Positions 24,442 through 33,638 are shown, counted from the first letter of the stretch. The stretch: 39,376 nucleotides of DNA from Pseudomonadota bacterium (GCA_023431055.1 JAEYXX010000059.1:1-39376), one strand, 5' to 3'. Translations and numbers: made by a program. The notes: generated by a model from the letters alone, not told the origin.

Positions 24442-26139
24442 TCAGAAGGTATGGTTCAACGCCAGGCCGATGAAGTGGATGTGGGTGTTGTACTCCCCGG
24501 TGTAATTGCCGCCGTTGCCGGTGCAACGCACGCCGCTGTCCTGATACAGACCGCCGTCACCTGGCACCCAGCCAGCAGGTGAGCAACCATCACGATAGTC
24601 CATCTTGCCGCTGGAGAACTGCACATAGCTGTAGGCGAAGTCCAGCGAGGTATCGCGGGTCACCTTGTAGTTGGCGCCGAAGGACAGCCAGTAGCGATCG
24701 GCATCGGGAAACGCCGGATGGCGCAACTGCGTCGAGTTGACGGGTGACTTGTCGTACGCCACCCCGGTGCGCAACAAGAGGTCGTCGCTGTACTGGTAGT
24801 TCATGCCCAGGGAAATCTTGTAGGTATCCTTCCAGTCCTGCTTGACGCTCAGGTCGCCCTCGGTCACGCCGTTGAAGTAGGGATAACCGGCCACCTGGTC
24901 GATACCGATGCGCACTTCGTCGAGCCGCGAGTGGCGGGTAAAGGTCAGATCCGCCATCAATGCCACCTTGTCGTTGAGCTGGTGGAAGGCACTGAAGGAG
25001 AGCATTTCCGGGGTATCGATGGCGGTCTTGGCCTTGGAGTTGGGGTGCAGGCGGGTGGCAGCGAAATCGCCCGGATTGACCCAGTTACCTTGGTCGAACA
25101 GTTCCTGCAGGGCATCGGTCGGAGGGACATAGATGTCGACGATGGGAATGGTGAAGCCACCCTCGAGCGAGGTATCCGGGGAGGGAACACTGCCCTGCAC
25201 GCCAGCAAAACTCCACTTGGTTTCCCCCTCCAGGGTGTGGCGAATGTTGGAACGATAGGACACGCCAAATCGCGTCGACTCGGTGGGTTCCCACATGTAG
25301 CCGATATTCCAGCCAAAGCCCCAGTCATCGCCCTTCACCCGGAAGTAGCCATCCCCCTCAACGTTGTCAGCGAAGTTGCTCGCAACGCAGTCGACGAAGC
25401 CGTCTCTATCCGCGACGCCGCCGCAGGAAGTGATTTCCTCCGGTACCGGCACCCCGGCGATGCCTCCCACGATTGGCCCCAGAATGGGATCCGCCGCGTT
25501 ACGAGTGCTCTCGTAGTTCGCATCGACGAACTGCCCAGCCAGTTGCCGCGAAGCGCCTTTGACATCCGCCGCGCCACGCTGCACCGATTTGATGTATTGC
25601 GCCGACACACCGAAGCCGATGCTGTGGTGTTCGTTGAACCGGTAGGAAATGCTCGGGTTGAAGGTCACCGTCTCCAGGCTCGCCGACTGGATACCGTAGC
25701 GCCCGGCCCAGTCCTCCTTGTAATCGAGCCTGGCACCGAACGGGGTGAAGATCCCCAGGCCGATCGTCACCTGATCGTTGATCTGGCGGGAGAAGTAGAA
25801 ATTGGGCGCCGCGGCTGCATCGGGCAGGAACTCGCCGGCATCACCCGAGACGGGATTGCCGAATACATCGCGGCTTCCCTTGTCCTCATAGTCGCCGTCC
25901 GGCAGCAAAATGGTCAGCCCCGAGGTCACCTGAGTGCCCTTGAGCCGGGCCAACCCAGCCGGGTTGTAGAAAATGGTCGAAGGATCGGCCGCCTCGGCGC
26001 CGTTTGCATGCGCCGTACCCTGCGCCGCCACCGATTGCGAACCAAAGTGATAACCGGATGCCTGCACCTGCGCGACGGGCAAAACCAGTAAACTGCCGAC
26101 CACCACATGCGATGGCCAGCGTCGAAAGAGCATTGTCAT
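24442..26139 (-). CDS. FadL/OmpP1-family outer-membrane transporter, enlarged
   Basis: A 565-residue porin-like protein, more than 100 residues longer than E. coli FadL (446 residues). The ATG at 26139 has GGAG seven bases upstream. After the signal peptide (VVGSLLVLPVAQVQAS) the N-terminal plug begins with SGYHFGSQSVAAQGTAHANGAEAADPSTIFYNPAGLARL, which contains the family NPA motif. The rest is beta-barrel, ending in LNHTF with a terminal Phe as outer-membrane proteins do. Two cysteine pairs occur in likely loops (SCGGVADRDGFVDC, and GCSPAGW with VRCTGN), suggesting extracellular disulfides. It should move long-chain fatty acids or other hydrophobic compounds through the outer membrane. Confidence 0.92.
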   Translation of the reverse strand: MTMLFRRWPSHVVVGSLLVLPVAQVQASGYHFGSQSVAAQGTAHANGAEAADPSTIFYNPAGLARLKGTQVTSGLTILLPDGDYEDKGSRDVFGNPVSGDAGEFLPDAAAAPNFYFSRQINDQVTIGLGIFTPFGARLDYKEDWAGRYGIQSASLETVTFNPSISYRFNEHHSIGFGVSAQYIKSVQRGAADVKGASRQLAGQFVDANYESTRNAADPILGPIVGGIAGVPVPEEITSCGGVADRDGFVDCVASNFADNVEGDGYFRVKGDDWGFGWNIGYMWEPTESTRFGVSYRSNIRHTLEGETKWSFAGVQGSVPSPDTSLEGGFTIPIVDIYVPPTDALQELFDQGNWVNPGDFAATRLHPNSKAKTAIDTPEMLSFSAFHQLNDKVALMADLTFTRHSRLDEVRIGIDQVAGYPYFNGVTEGDLSVKQDWKDTYKISLGMNYQYSDDLLLRTGVAYDKSPVNSTQLRHPAFPDADRYWLSFGANYKVTRDTSLDFAYSYVQFSSGKMDYRDGCSPAGWVPGDGGLYQDSGVRCTGNGGNYTGEYNTHIHFIGLALNHTF

Positions 26140-26425
26140 TGTTATTCTCCTGCACGCTGCTTGAACACCGCGCAGTCTTTTCAACACCCGCGACAGACTT
26201 CAGGCAGGTCTGTGCTGGCAACGTCCGACTGCAGCGGCTCAAACTGTGTGACGTGCAGGTTGGTTCAACGATCCCCGGCCTTTGGTCGTGGTGACGGATG
26301 GCAGCCAACGGCCAGCATGTCTCTATCGGTAACACTTTGTTTCGCGGAGGCCAAAGGCCATTGCTGCGAACATTATCCCCAGGGTCCTGTCCAACCCTCG
26401 TCCACGCCTTCAGGAGTTACACCCC

Positions 26426-26827
26426 ATGCTGCGTTACATGCTCCCCGCTCTTGCTCTCAGCCTGACATTTACCACCGCTCAGGCAGCATCGCTGAAGGAG
26501 ATGGAACTGACTCGCACCCTAGAGCAGGTCGCCCGGCAAAGCAGCGAAGGCACGCCGCGAGCGATCAACGAAGACATTCTCGATCAGGGCTACACCGTGG
26601 AAGGTCACACGCTGATCAACCATCTCAGCGTGCGGGAAGCGCATGCCGCGAAGATGCGCGGCAACCCGGACACCGTACGTACGCAACTGGCGGCAAGCGT
26701 CTGCCGCAACCCCGGCTATCGCAGCCTGCTGGCGCAGGGCGCCCAGCTGCGTTATCAGTTCAGCGAGTACCGTAGCAACCGCCCGGTCACCGTCGAGGTG
26801 TTCGACAAGAGCGACTGCGGTCTCTGA
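26426..26827 (+). CDS. PA3611-like quorum-sensing-regulated secreted protein
   Basis: A 133-residue protein with signal peptide (MLPALALSLTFTTAQAA) and AGGAG seven bases upstream of ATG 26426. The mature part has two cysteines (ASVCRNPGYR and near-terminal KSDCGL) and the motif VRTQLAASVCRNPGYRSLL, which I recognise from the family of P. aeruginosa PA3611. That protein has been described as quorum-sensing regulated; its activity is unknown. The 286 bases upstream (26140-26425) separate it from the divergent FadL-like gene and show no other gene. Confidence 0.82.
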   Translation: MLRYMLPALALSLTFTTAQAASLKEMELTRTLEQVARQSSEGTPRAINEDILDQGYTVEGHTLINHLSVREAHAAKMRGNPDTVRTQLAASVCRNPGYRSLLAQGAQLRYQFSEYRSNRPVTVEVFDKSDCGL

Positions 26828-26840
26828 AGCAGGCGCAAAC

Positions 26841-27035
26841 TCAGCCTCTTCCGGCTCGCCGCTGCGCCTCATCGGCGCGCAACTCGGCGAGCAGTGCCTC
26901 CATGTAGCGTGAGCGTCGAGCGCCGCCCTCCAGGCGGCGCAGGCACTCGTCCTCGATGCTCATGTGATTGGTACGCGCTGCCTGTTGCAGCACGCGGTAC
27001 AGCTCCGTGTTTATCTCCAGCGTCAATCTGGGCAT
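26841..27035 (-). CDS. Small ribbon-helix-helix (Arc/CopG-like) DNA-binding protein
   Basis: A 64-residue protein from ATG 27035, with GGGAGGGG just upstream. The N-terminal strand PRLTLEINTELYRVLQ is followed by two helices (NHMSIEDECLRRLEGG), the ribbon-helix-helix pattern seen in FitA/Arc-type regulators and antitoxins. No toxin gene is adjacent. It starts 37 bases after the stop of the phosphoketolase gene on the same strand, so it is probably the second gene of that transcript and a candidate regulator of it. Confidence 0.8.
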   Translation of the reverse strand: MPRLTLEINTELYRVLQQAARTNHMSIEDECLRRLEGGARRSRYMEALLAELRADEAQRRAGRG

Positions 27036-27072
27036 ACCTGCCCCTCCCTTCCCGTTGCTCCACTTCGTGGGC

Positions 27073-29475
27073 TCAACGCAGACAGCGGGGGTCTCCTCTG
27101 CCTGCCAGAGCCGCGCGTTCCTCAGCGCTCAACCAGCCATCGGGCGATACGCCCAGCACCTCGGCCACGCCTTGCAGCACATGCGCCCAACTGCAGCCAT
27201 TGGCGAACAGCATGCCGGCCTCGTCGAAGGTGCCGCCGCGGTTGCGGTAGCCCAACACCCGACAGCTGGCAGCGTCGCCCAACAGCGGCCACAGATGGCC
27301 CATGGCAACCTCCGGGCGCATGTGCGTCAGCAGCACACGGCGGCGGCACGCCGCCGGAAACAGCGCTTCACGCTGCTCGGCGCTGGCCACGCTGGCGGCC
27401 TCCCAGGCATCGCGCGGCGCCCGAAAACGCCCCGGTTCCTGCAAGTAAATCAGACGCCAGGCCACGCCCTGCTCGCTCAGACGAGCGGACGCGCGGCGCA
27501 TCTCGCTCAGCTGATAGCTGCCACTGGCAATCAGCAGCACGGGCTCGCCGTCGCCACCTTGATCGACCTGCAGGGCACCATCGCGCGCCAGCTGCTGTGC
27601 CTGTTCGACCGTAAAGAAACAGGGTCGTTCACGCTTGGCCGCCACCAGGCAGGCCAGCCGACCACGCGCCTGGTAGATCTCCGGCAGCAGGGCCAGCAGC
27701 GAATTGTGGTCGGCCGGCAGCAGCACGCGCATGACATCGTGCATCTCGCCCAGCAGCGCCTCACAGAAGGTGGTGTCCTGGTGCGATTGCTGGTTCTTGC
27801 CGTTCTCCCAGGTGTGCGAAGTCGCCACCAGCGGCCAACCCAGCCAGCCAGCCGGGCGCCCGGCCTCTTTCTGCTGGCGGGCGAAGATCAGGCTCTGACG
27901 CACCGCGCCGAGCATCTTCACGCAGAACGCCTCGTAACTGGCCACCAGGTTCAGACCGCCCTGGTTGGCCAGACAGGCGGAAACCACGGCCTCCTCGTTG
28001 AGCGCCGTGATCACCGCGCCATGCACTGATTCCAGCTCGCTTTCCGGCTGGCTGACACGGTGCTTGAGCGCCTTCAGCACGCCACCCAGGCGGTTGCTGG
28101 CCAGTTCGTCCGGGTTGCCGACGCGGGGGCGTAACTGCGGATTGGCCCGTACCAGATCGACAAAGTAGCGATCCAGCGCACTCATGGGCGAACAGGCCTT
28201 GTCGTGAAAATGCAGCGCTGGCTGTATCGGCTGCGCGGGTTGACGACGGGCCAGTGGATTGTCTCGTTCAGGCTCACGCCCCTTGCCGGCAGCGAACAGG
28301 CTGCAGGCCTCAGCCAATACCTGGGGCTGTACCCACAACGCCGCCGCATGCTGGTTGAACAGTTCGCGTGCGTGCGCATCGAGCGCCGGACTGGCCGGTA
28401 GCGGCAGGTTGTGCGCGGCATTGCTGCCAGCGCCATAGAAGCCATAGCCCTTGGTGGTTTCGGCAATGCCGTAGGGCATGGGCAGGGGATAGTCGATCAG
28501 TTCGCGATTGCGCTCATCGACCCGATGCGCCAGGCGCTGCTCCATTTCCCACAGCGCACAGACGAAGGCTGCCGGGTCACGCCCATCGAAGCTCAGCGGA
28601 TCGAAACCACAGCCGCGCAGGTGCCGGCGAAAGCCCTCCAGCCCCTCCAGCGTGCCGAGTTCGGTACGCTGCTCGATACGCCGACCGTTGGCGATCATCA
28701 GCGGCAGCGCCACACCACAATCCTCGGCACGCCACCAGCGCGGCATCCAGTCGCTGCCGCGCTGCTCCTCGGCGGCGCCATCGGAGAGGAACGCCACCAG
28801 TTTTTCGCCCGGCAATGGCAGATGCGCGTACTGCAACTCGGCAAAGCCCAGGTAACCGCCTTCGGCGATACCACCAGCGGTATGCGGATTGACATGACTG
28901 CCCAGCGGCACGCCAGGGCGGCCGTCCGCTGCCTGCGCATAGCTGTAGAAGTCTGCCACCAGGCGGCTCATGCCCGTTTCATCACAGGCATAGCGCTTAG
29001 CCTGCTCGGGATGCTGGTTGCCGGTCAGCAGGTTCAGCGCCTCGATGGCTGCCACGCAATGCCCCTGCCCCATCAGCCAGCCACGCGTCTCACCGGTCAG
29101 CGCGTTGAGGGCCAGGTAACCGGCGTAGGCCGGCACCATGTTCAGCGCGCCACCGGTATGACCTTCCGGCACCGGTTTGAAGTCCTCGGCCTGCAGCGGC
29201 TGACCATCGAGTCGAACGCGCTGGGCATAGGTCATGTGCACCACCAGCCAGAGGCCGGCTGCGGTCAGCGAATCCAGGGCGCGAAACAGGCGGTAGACGC
29301 TCGGCAAGTCGGGCTGCAAGCCGCTCTGCACCAGCTGATGGGCCAGACGAAAGACCGCAGCGCTGGTCTGCGGACTATGCTGAACAGGTCCGTGGCCCAC
29401 CTGCCAGTGGGCGAAGTCGGGGTATTGCTGGGCGTGTTGAGCCAGAGTCGCGGCATCGGGCAATAGCTGAGGCAT
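27073..29475 (-). CDS. Phosphoketolase family protein with diverged thiamine-diphosphate motif
   Basis: An 800-residue protein, the normal length for xylulose-5-phosphate/fructose-6-phosphate phosphoketolase. ATG 29475 has GGAG seven bases upstream. By alignment from memory with Bifidobacterium enzymes, the catalytic histidines are kept: His106 (EGHTGGALN), His139 (GQGHC), His194 (GSHVNP), His355 (AAHNLPLP) and His565 (SHQD); Glu494/495 (LNEEAV) fits the cofactor-activating glutamate and Asn263 the metal ligand. The usual GDGEAETG cofactor motif is instead SDGAAEEQ (231-238), and the SIHEGGELGY segment reads GIAEGGYLGF. A phosphoketolase would split sugar phosphates with inorganic phosphate to acetyl phosphate; activity and substrate are therefore less sure here. 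No acetate kinase or phosphotransacetylase is adjacent. It is divergent from a beta-CASP protein. Confidence 0.85.
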   Translation of the reverse strand: MPQLLPDAATLAQHAQQYPDFAHWQVGHGPVQHSPQTSAAVFRLAHQLVQSGLQPDLPSVYRLFRALDSLTAAGLWLVVHMTYAQRVRLDGQPLQAEDFKPVPEGHTGGALNMVPAYAGYLALNALTGETRGWLMGQGHCVAAIEALNLLTGNQHPEQAKRYACDETGMSRLVADFYSYAQAADGRPGVPLGSHVNPHTAGGIAEGGYLGFAELQYAHLPLPGEKLVAFLSDGAAEEQRGSDWMPRWWRAEDCGVALPLMIANGRRIEQRTELGTLEGLEGFRRHLRGCGFDPLSFDGRDPAAFVCALWEMEQRLAHRVDERNRELIDYPLPMPYGIAETTKGYGFYGAGSNAAHNLPLPASPALDAHARELFNQHAAALWVQPQVLAEACSLFAAGKGREPERDNPLARRQPAQPIQPALHFHDKACSPMSALDRYFVDLVRANPQLRPRVGNPDELASNRLGGVLKALKHRVSQPESELESVHGAVITALNEEAVVSACLANQGGLNLVASYEAFCVKMLGAVRQSLIFARQQKEAGRPAGWLGWPLVATSHTWENGKNQQSHQDTTFCEALLGEMHDVMRVLLPADHNSLLALLPEIYQARGRLACLVAAKRERPCFFTVEQAQQLARDGALQVDQGGDGEPVLLIASGSYQLSEMRRASARLSEQGVAWRLIYLQEPGRFRAPRDAWEAASVASAEQREALFPAACRRRVLLTHMRPEVAMGHLWPLLGDAASCRVLGYRNRGGTFDEAGMLFANGCSWAHVLQGVAEVLGVSPDGWLSAEERAALAGRGDPRCLR

Positions 29476-29600
29476 GGGTCATCTCCTGAAAATTCGCTTG
29501 CAGTTTAGGCACCCGGAGCCCTACATCGAGTGACCTGCATCAAACCACGCGGCGCTTCAAACCGGCAGACTCGCCACATCATCACAATAAGGATAGAACC

Positions 29601-31004
29601 ATGGCCCTGCTCACTTTTCTCGGTGCAATCCAACAAGTTACCGGCTCCTGCTACCTGGTGGAGAGTCGCGACGGGGCCAAGGTCCTGCTCGAATGCGGCA
29701 TGCACCAGGGGCGCCGCCAGGAAGAGGACCAGAACCGCAGCGCCTTCCCCTTCGACCCGCGGGAGCTGGATGCGGTGGTGATCTCCCATGCCCACCTCGA
29801 TCACAGCGGGCTGCTGCCACGCCTGGTCGCCGAGGGTTATCGCGGCCCGATCCACGCCACCGAAGCCAGCAGCGAACTGCTCGAACTGATGCTGCTGGAT
29901 TCGGCCTTCCTCCAGGAGAAGGACGCCGAGTGGGAGAACCGCTGGCGCGCGCGCCAGGGCAAGCCGGCGATCACGCCGCTCTACACCATCGCCCATGCCG
30001 AGCAGGCGCTCAGCCAGCGCCGCGCGCATACCTACGGCACAACGATCGAGGTGGCCAAGGGCGTGCAGGTCACCTTCCACAATGCCGGCCACATTCTCGG
30101 CTCGGCCATCGTCGAAATGCAGGTGCAGGATCACCACCTGCAGCGTCATCTGGTGTTCTCCGGCGACCTGGGCAATACCTGCTCGCCACTGATGCAGGCG
30201 CCTACCCAACTGAACAAGGCCGACGTACTGCTGATGGAGTCGACCTACGGCGACCGTGATCATCGCCCCAGTGACGAAACCCTGGAGGAGCTGGCCGAGA
30301 TTCTGCAGCAGGCGCACAAGGAAGGTGGCAACGTGCTAATCCCCTCCTTCGCCGTCGGCCGCACCCAGGATCTGATCTACTACCTCGGCCGCTTCTATCA
30401 GGAAGGCCGCCTGCCGCAGCAGGCGGTATTCCTCGACAGCCCCATGGCCATCCGCGCCAATGCCATCTACAGCCGCTTCCATGATCAGTTCGCCGCCGAA
30501 GACCGCGCTGCACTGGCTGCCAAGGGTGTCACCCGGGTAGAGGACTGGCTACCGATCCTGCGCTGCACGCCAACGGCGGAAGAGTCCATGGCGATCAACC
30601 GGATCAAGAGCGGCGCGATCATCATTGCCGGCGCCGGCATGTGCAACGGCGGGCGTATCGTCCACCACTTCAAGCACAATCTGTGGCGCGAGAACTGCCA
30701 TCTGGTCTTCCCCGGTTTCCAGGCCAAGGGCACGCTCGGCCGCCTGATCGTCGACGGCGCAGAATCGGTCAAAGTGCTGCACCAGCGCATTGCGGTTAAA
30801 GCCAGGGTGCACACGCTGGGCGGTTTTTCTGCGCACGCCGGTCAGTCGCAGCTGCTCGACTGGGCGAGCCAGTTCGAGCACCACCCCGAGCTGTACCTGG
30901 TGCACGGCGAACTGGAGAAGATGCAAACCCTGCAACAAGCGCTGCGCCAGCGCCTGAACTGGATCGCCAACATTCCCGAACCCGGTGAGCAGATCGCCCT
31001 GTAA
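29601..31004 (+). CDS. Beta-CASP metallo-beta-lactamase-fold hydrolase (RNase-like)
   Basis: A 467-residue protein with metal motif HAHLDHSG (His63, His65, Asp67, His68), a later NAGHILGSAIV histidine and FSGDLG aspartate, then the beta-CASP insert with ESTYGDRDH, IPSFAVGRTQDLIYYL and GAGMCNGGRIVHH, and the C-terminal RMMBL-type segment HTLGGFSAHAGQSQLL. The family includes CPSF73-like ribonucleases, so action on RNA is the likely guess. ATG 29601 follows AAGGA. It is divergent from the phosphoketolase with 125 bases between the starts, a pairing that may mean shared regulation. Confidence 0.92.
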   Translation: MALLTFLGAIQQVTGSCYLVESRDGAKVLLECGMHQGRRQEEDQNRSAFPFDPRELDAVVISHAHLDHSGLLPRLVAEGYRGPIHATEASSELLELMLLDSAFLQEKDAEWENRWRARQGKPAITPLYTIAHAEQALSQRRAHTYGTTIEVAKGVQVTFHNAGHILGSAIVEMQVQDHHLQRHLVFSGDLGNTCSPLMQAPTQLNKADVLLMESTYGDRDHRPSDETLEELAEILQQAHKEGGNVLIPSFAVGRTQDLIYYLGRFYQEGRLPQQAVFLDSPMAIRANAIYSRFHDQFAAEDRAALAAKGVTRVEDWLPILRCTPTAEESMAINRIKSGAIIIAGAGMCNGGRIVHHFKHNLWRENCHLVFPGFQAKGTLGRLIVDGAESVKVLHQRIAVKARVHTLGGFSAHAGQSQLLDWASQFEHHPELYLVHGELEKMQTLQQALRQRLNWIANIPEPGEQIAL

Positions 31005-31137
31005 CCGGCGCTTACGAAAAGCAGGCAGCGAAACGGCAACCTGGCTGTGGCAAGTGTCATGAAACGCCATAATCACGGAACCGGTACGGGCGCGAGCCGC
31101 ATCAGCCTCTCGCCCGTCTCAGAACAGGAGAGCCTTC

Positions 31138-32211
31138 ATGCCTTACGAAGCGGACGACTATCTGTCGCGCCACGTGCAAACCAGCGAAGTCGACCTGACC
31201 CGCAAGGTCGACGAACTGGTGGCACTGGCAGCCCCCGGCAACAGCCCGAACCTGCAGCTGTACCGGGAAATGCTCAGTACCGTGATCCATATGGCCCAGG
31301 CGGACCGCAACCGCTGGGACGCCAAGATCATGCTGCAGACCCTGCGCGAGATGGAAAATGCCTTCGGTGTACTGGAACAGCTCAAGCGTCGGCGCAAGGT
31401 CACCGTCTTCGGCTCGGCCCGCACGCCAGCCGATCACCCGCTGTACCTGCAGGCTCGTGAACTGGGCGCACGGTTGGCGCAGCGTGACCTGATGGTGATC
31501 ACCGGCGCAGGCGGCGGCATCATGGCCGCCGCCCATGAAGGCGCCGGCGTGGACAACAGCCTGGGGTTCAACATCACCCTGCCCTTCGAACAAACGGCCA
31601 ACTCGACGATGCGCGGCAGCAACCACCTGCTGTCATTCCATTTCTTCTTCCTGCGCAAGCTGTTCTTCGTCAAGGAGGCCGACGGTCTGGTGCTTTGCCC
31701 CGGCGGTTTCGGCACGCTCGACGAGGCGCTGGAAGTGCTGACCCTGATCCAGACCGGCAAAAGCCCGCTGGTACCGGTGGTATTGCTCGATCAGCCGGGT
31801 GGCAGCTACTGGAAGGACGCCCTGGGTTTCATGCGCCGTCAGCTTGAAGACAATGGCTACATCCTGCCCAGCGATCTCAACCTGATGCACCTGGTGTACA
31901 GCGCCGAAGAAGCGGTGGATGAAATCGTCCATTTCTATCGCAACTTCCACTCCAGCCGCTGGCTCAAGGATCGCTTCGTGATTCGTCTCAACCACCCGCT
32001 CAACGAGCAGACACTCGCGCGACTCGACGAGGAGTTCAGCGGACTGTGCAAGAGCGGTGGTTTCACTCAGCAGCCCCATTGCGAGCTGGAAAGCGACGAG
32101 CCCGAACTGTGCCACCTGACGCGCCTGGCCTTTGCCTTCAACGGCCGTGACTATGGCCGCCTGCGTGCGCTGCTCGACGTGGTCAACGAGCCGGAGAACT
32201 GGGCAAGCTGA
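31138..32211 (+). CDS. LOG-family protein with N-terminal extension
   Basis: A 357-residue protein with the LOG (lysine-decarboxylase-like) fold at about residues 86-265: VTVFGSARTP, VITGAGGGIMAAAHEGA, MRGSNHLLSFH and the PGGFGTLDE motif (188-196), which in characterised members cleaves nucleoside monophosphates to base and ribose phosphate. About 85 helical residues precede the domain and 90 follow it, so it is larger than the simple LOG phosphoribohydrolases (about 190 residues) and smaller than PpnN (about 450). The substrate may be a purine nucleotide. The start ATG at 31138 follows AGGAGAG. Confidence 0.9.
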   Translation: MPYEADDYLSRHVQTSEVDLTRKVDELVALAAPGNSPNLQLYREMLSTVIHMAQADRNRWDAKIMLQTLREMENAFGVLEQLKRRRKVTVFGSARTPADHPLYLQARELGARLAQRDLMVITGAGGGIMAAAHEGAGVDNSLGFNITLPFEQTANSTMRGSNHLLSFHFFFLRKLFFVKEADGLVLCPGGFGTLDEALEVLTLIQTGKSPLVPVVLLDQPGGSYWKDALGFMRRQLEDNGYILPSDLNLMHLVYSAEEAVDEIVHFYRNFHSSRWLKDRFVIRLNHPLNEQTLARLDEEFSGLCKSGGFTQQPHCELESDEPELCHLTRLAFAFNGRDYGRLRALLDVVNEPENWAS

Positions 32212-32225
32212 ACTGACGAGTTGCC

Positions 32226-32250
32226 GTAGCCCGGATGCAATCCGGGCTAC
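32226..32250. repeat. Palindromic intergenic repeat, family B copy 2 (short form)
   Basis: The element is GTAGCCCGGA, then TGCAA, then TCCGGGCTAC: 10-bp complementary arms around a five-base loop. It has the ends of the longer copy at 19922-19981 without its centre. Confidence 0.8.
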
Positions 32251-32261
32251 GTGTTTGCCTC

Positions 32262-32285
32262 CCCTCTCCCGCTTGCGGGAGAGGG
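32262..32285. repeat. GC-rich hairpin after LOG gene
   Basis: CCCTCTCCCGC and its complement (32262-32272, 32275-32285) form an 11-bp stem with a two-base loop. No T-run follows on either strand, so it looks like another dispersed palindrome rather than a terminator. Confidence 0.5.
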
Positions 32286-32366
32286 CGCAGACCGAGCACG
32301 AACAAGGCAAGTCGCTTGCCTAAGCAAGCGCTACAGCTTGTGAGTTGAAGCTGATCGCTGCTCCTC

Positions 32367-33425
32367 TCAGGCGTTGCCGACGACCTTCATCCGCGCCGCC
32401 TGGGTGAAATCGAGCATGCGCTTGAGCGGCTTGATCGCCTTGGGAATCAGCGCCGGGTCGACATGAATCTCACCGGAGCCCTGACGCAGGCCGGTCAGTA
32501 CGCGCTCCAGCGTGTTCATCGCCATCCACGGGCAGTGCGCACAGCTGCGGCATGCCGCGCCGTTGCCCGCGGTGGGCGCTTCGATAAAGGTCTTGTCCGG
32601 GCACAGCTGCTGCATCTTGTAGAAGATGCCGCGGTCGGTGGCGACGATGAAGGTGGAATTCGGCAGGGTCTGCGCCGCCTTGATCAGCTGGCTGGTGGAG
32701 CCCACCGCGTCGGCCAGCTCCACCACGTTCTGCGGCGATTCCGGGTGCACCAGAATGGCGGCGTCCGGGTAGAGCGCCTTCATGTCCAGCAACTGCTTGG
32801 ACTTGAATTCCTCATGCACGATGCAGGCGCCATCCCACAGCAGCATGTCGGCACCGGTCTCGCGCTGAATGTAGTTGCCCAGATGCTTGTCCGGCGCCCA
32901 GATGATGGTCTCGCCGTTGTCCATCAGGCTCTCGACGATCTCCAGCGCGCAGCTGGAGGTCACCACCCAGTCAGCACGCGCCTTCACCGCCGCCGAAGTG
33001 TTGGCATACACCACCACGGTACGCTCGGGATGTTGATCGCAGAACGCCGAGAACTCGTCCACCGGGCAGCCCAGATCCAGTGAGCAGGTCGCCTCCAGCG
33101 TCGGCATCAGCACGCGCTTTTCCGGATTGAGGATCTTCGCCGTCTCGCCCATGAACTTGACCCCGGCCACCACCACGGTCTGCGCCGGGTGTTGATTGCC
33201 GAAGCGGGCCATTTCCAGGGAGTCGGAAACGCAACCGCCGGTTTCCTCGGCCAGCGCCTGGATCACCGGATCGCAGTAGTAGTGCGCCACCAGCACCGCG
33301 TTCTGCTTCTTCAGCTCAGCGGCGATTTCGCGGCGATAGAAGGCCTCCTCCTCGGCGGTCAGCGGCTTGGGCTGCTTGGCATCGAGGTGGGCTTGAACCA
33401 GAAGGCGTTCGGAAATCTGCGTCAT
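32367..33425 (-). CDS. nadA: Quinolinate synthase
   Basis: A 352-residue protein from ATG 33425 ([15 protein letters not shown]); the longer open frame runs into tRNA-Lys and is rejected. NadA joins iminoaspartate and dihydroxyacetone phosphate to quinolinate for NAD synthesis. Visible features are [51 protein letters not shown], the phrase [12 protein letters not shown] and [18 protein letters not shown], whose cysteines include ligands of the [4Fe-4S] cluster. A tRNA-Lys terminator lies just upstream, so nadA needs its own promoter between about 33426 and 33522, which I could not define. Confidence 0.97.
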   Translation of the reverse strand: MTQISERLLVQAHLDAKQPKPLTAEEEAFYRREIAAELKKQNAVLVAHYYCDPVIQALAEETGGCVSDSLEMARFGNQHPAQTVVVAGVKFMGETAKILNPEKRVLMPTLEATCSLDLGCPVDEFSAFCDQHPERTVVVYANTSAAVKARADWVVTSSCALEIVESLMDNGETIIWAPDKHLGNYIQRETGADMLLWDGACIVHEEFKSKQLLDMKALYPDAAILVHPESPQNVVELADAVGSTSQLIKAAQTLPNSTFIVATDRGIFYKMQQLCPDKTFIEAPTAGNGAACRSCAHCPWMAMNTLERVLTGLRQGSGEIHVDPALIPKAIKPLKRMLDFTQAARMKVVGNA

Positions 33426-33522
33426 ATCATCGAACCTGCGGCGCTCTTGAGCGAGCTGCGAGTATACCCCCTGGCCGCCCATCGCCACAGGCGGGGCAGC
33501 ATCGGCCGGAGGGCTTTTCCGA

Positions 33523-33556
33523 GAGCAAAAAAAAGCCAGTCTCACGACTGGCTTTT
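33523..33556 (-). terminator. Rho-independent terminator of tRNA-Lys
   Basis: An 11-bp stem (AAAAGCCAGTC at 33531-33541 with its complement at 33546-33556), loop TCAC, followed on the minus strand by a run of eight T. It lies seven bases after the tRNA 3' end. Confidence 0.92.
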
Positions 33557-33562
33557 GCGATC

Positions 33563-33638
33563 TGGTGGGTCGTGTAGGATTCGAACCTACGACCAATTGG
33601 TTAAAAGCCAACTGCTCTACCAACTGAGCTAACGACCC
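33563..33638 (-). tRNA. tRNA-Lys (UUU)
   Basis: A 76-nt tRNA with acceptor stem GGGTCGT, anticodon loop CTTTTAA (anticodon TTT), T-arm GTAGGTTCGAATCCTAC and encoded CCA. It sits between queC and nadA, a conserved Pseudomonas arrangement, and is followed by a strong terminator. Confidence 0.97.

Noticed and set aside
24931..26091. Plus-strand open frame of 386 codons
   Set aside because: It lies fully antisense to the FadL-like gene, whose protein features are clear.
26841..27035. Toxin-antitoxin pair with the ribbon-helix-helix protein
   Set aside because: No toxin-like gene overlaps or flanks it; the neighbour is a metabolic enzyme.
28411..29466. Long plus-strand open frame of 351 codons
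   Set aside because: It is antisense to the phosphoketolase-like gene, has no family features and reflects high GC in the opposite frame.
32262..32285. GC-rich hairpin as LOG gene terminator
   Set aside because: No T-run follows on either strand; listed only as a palindrome.
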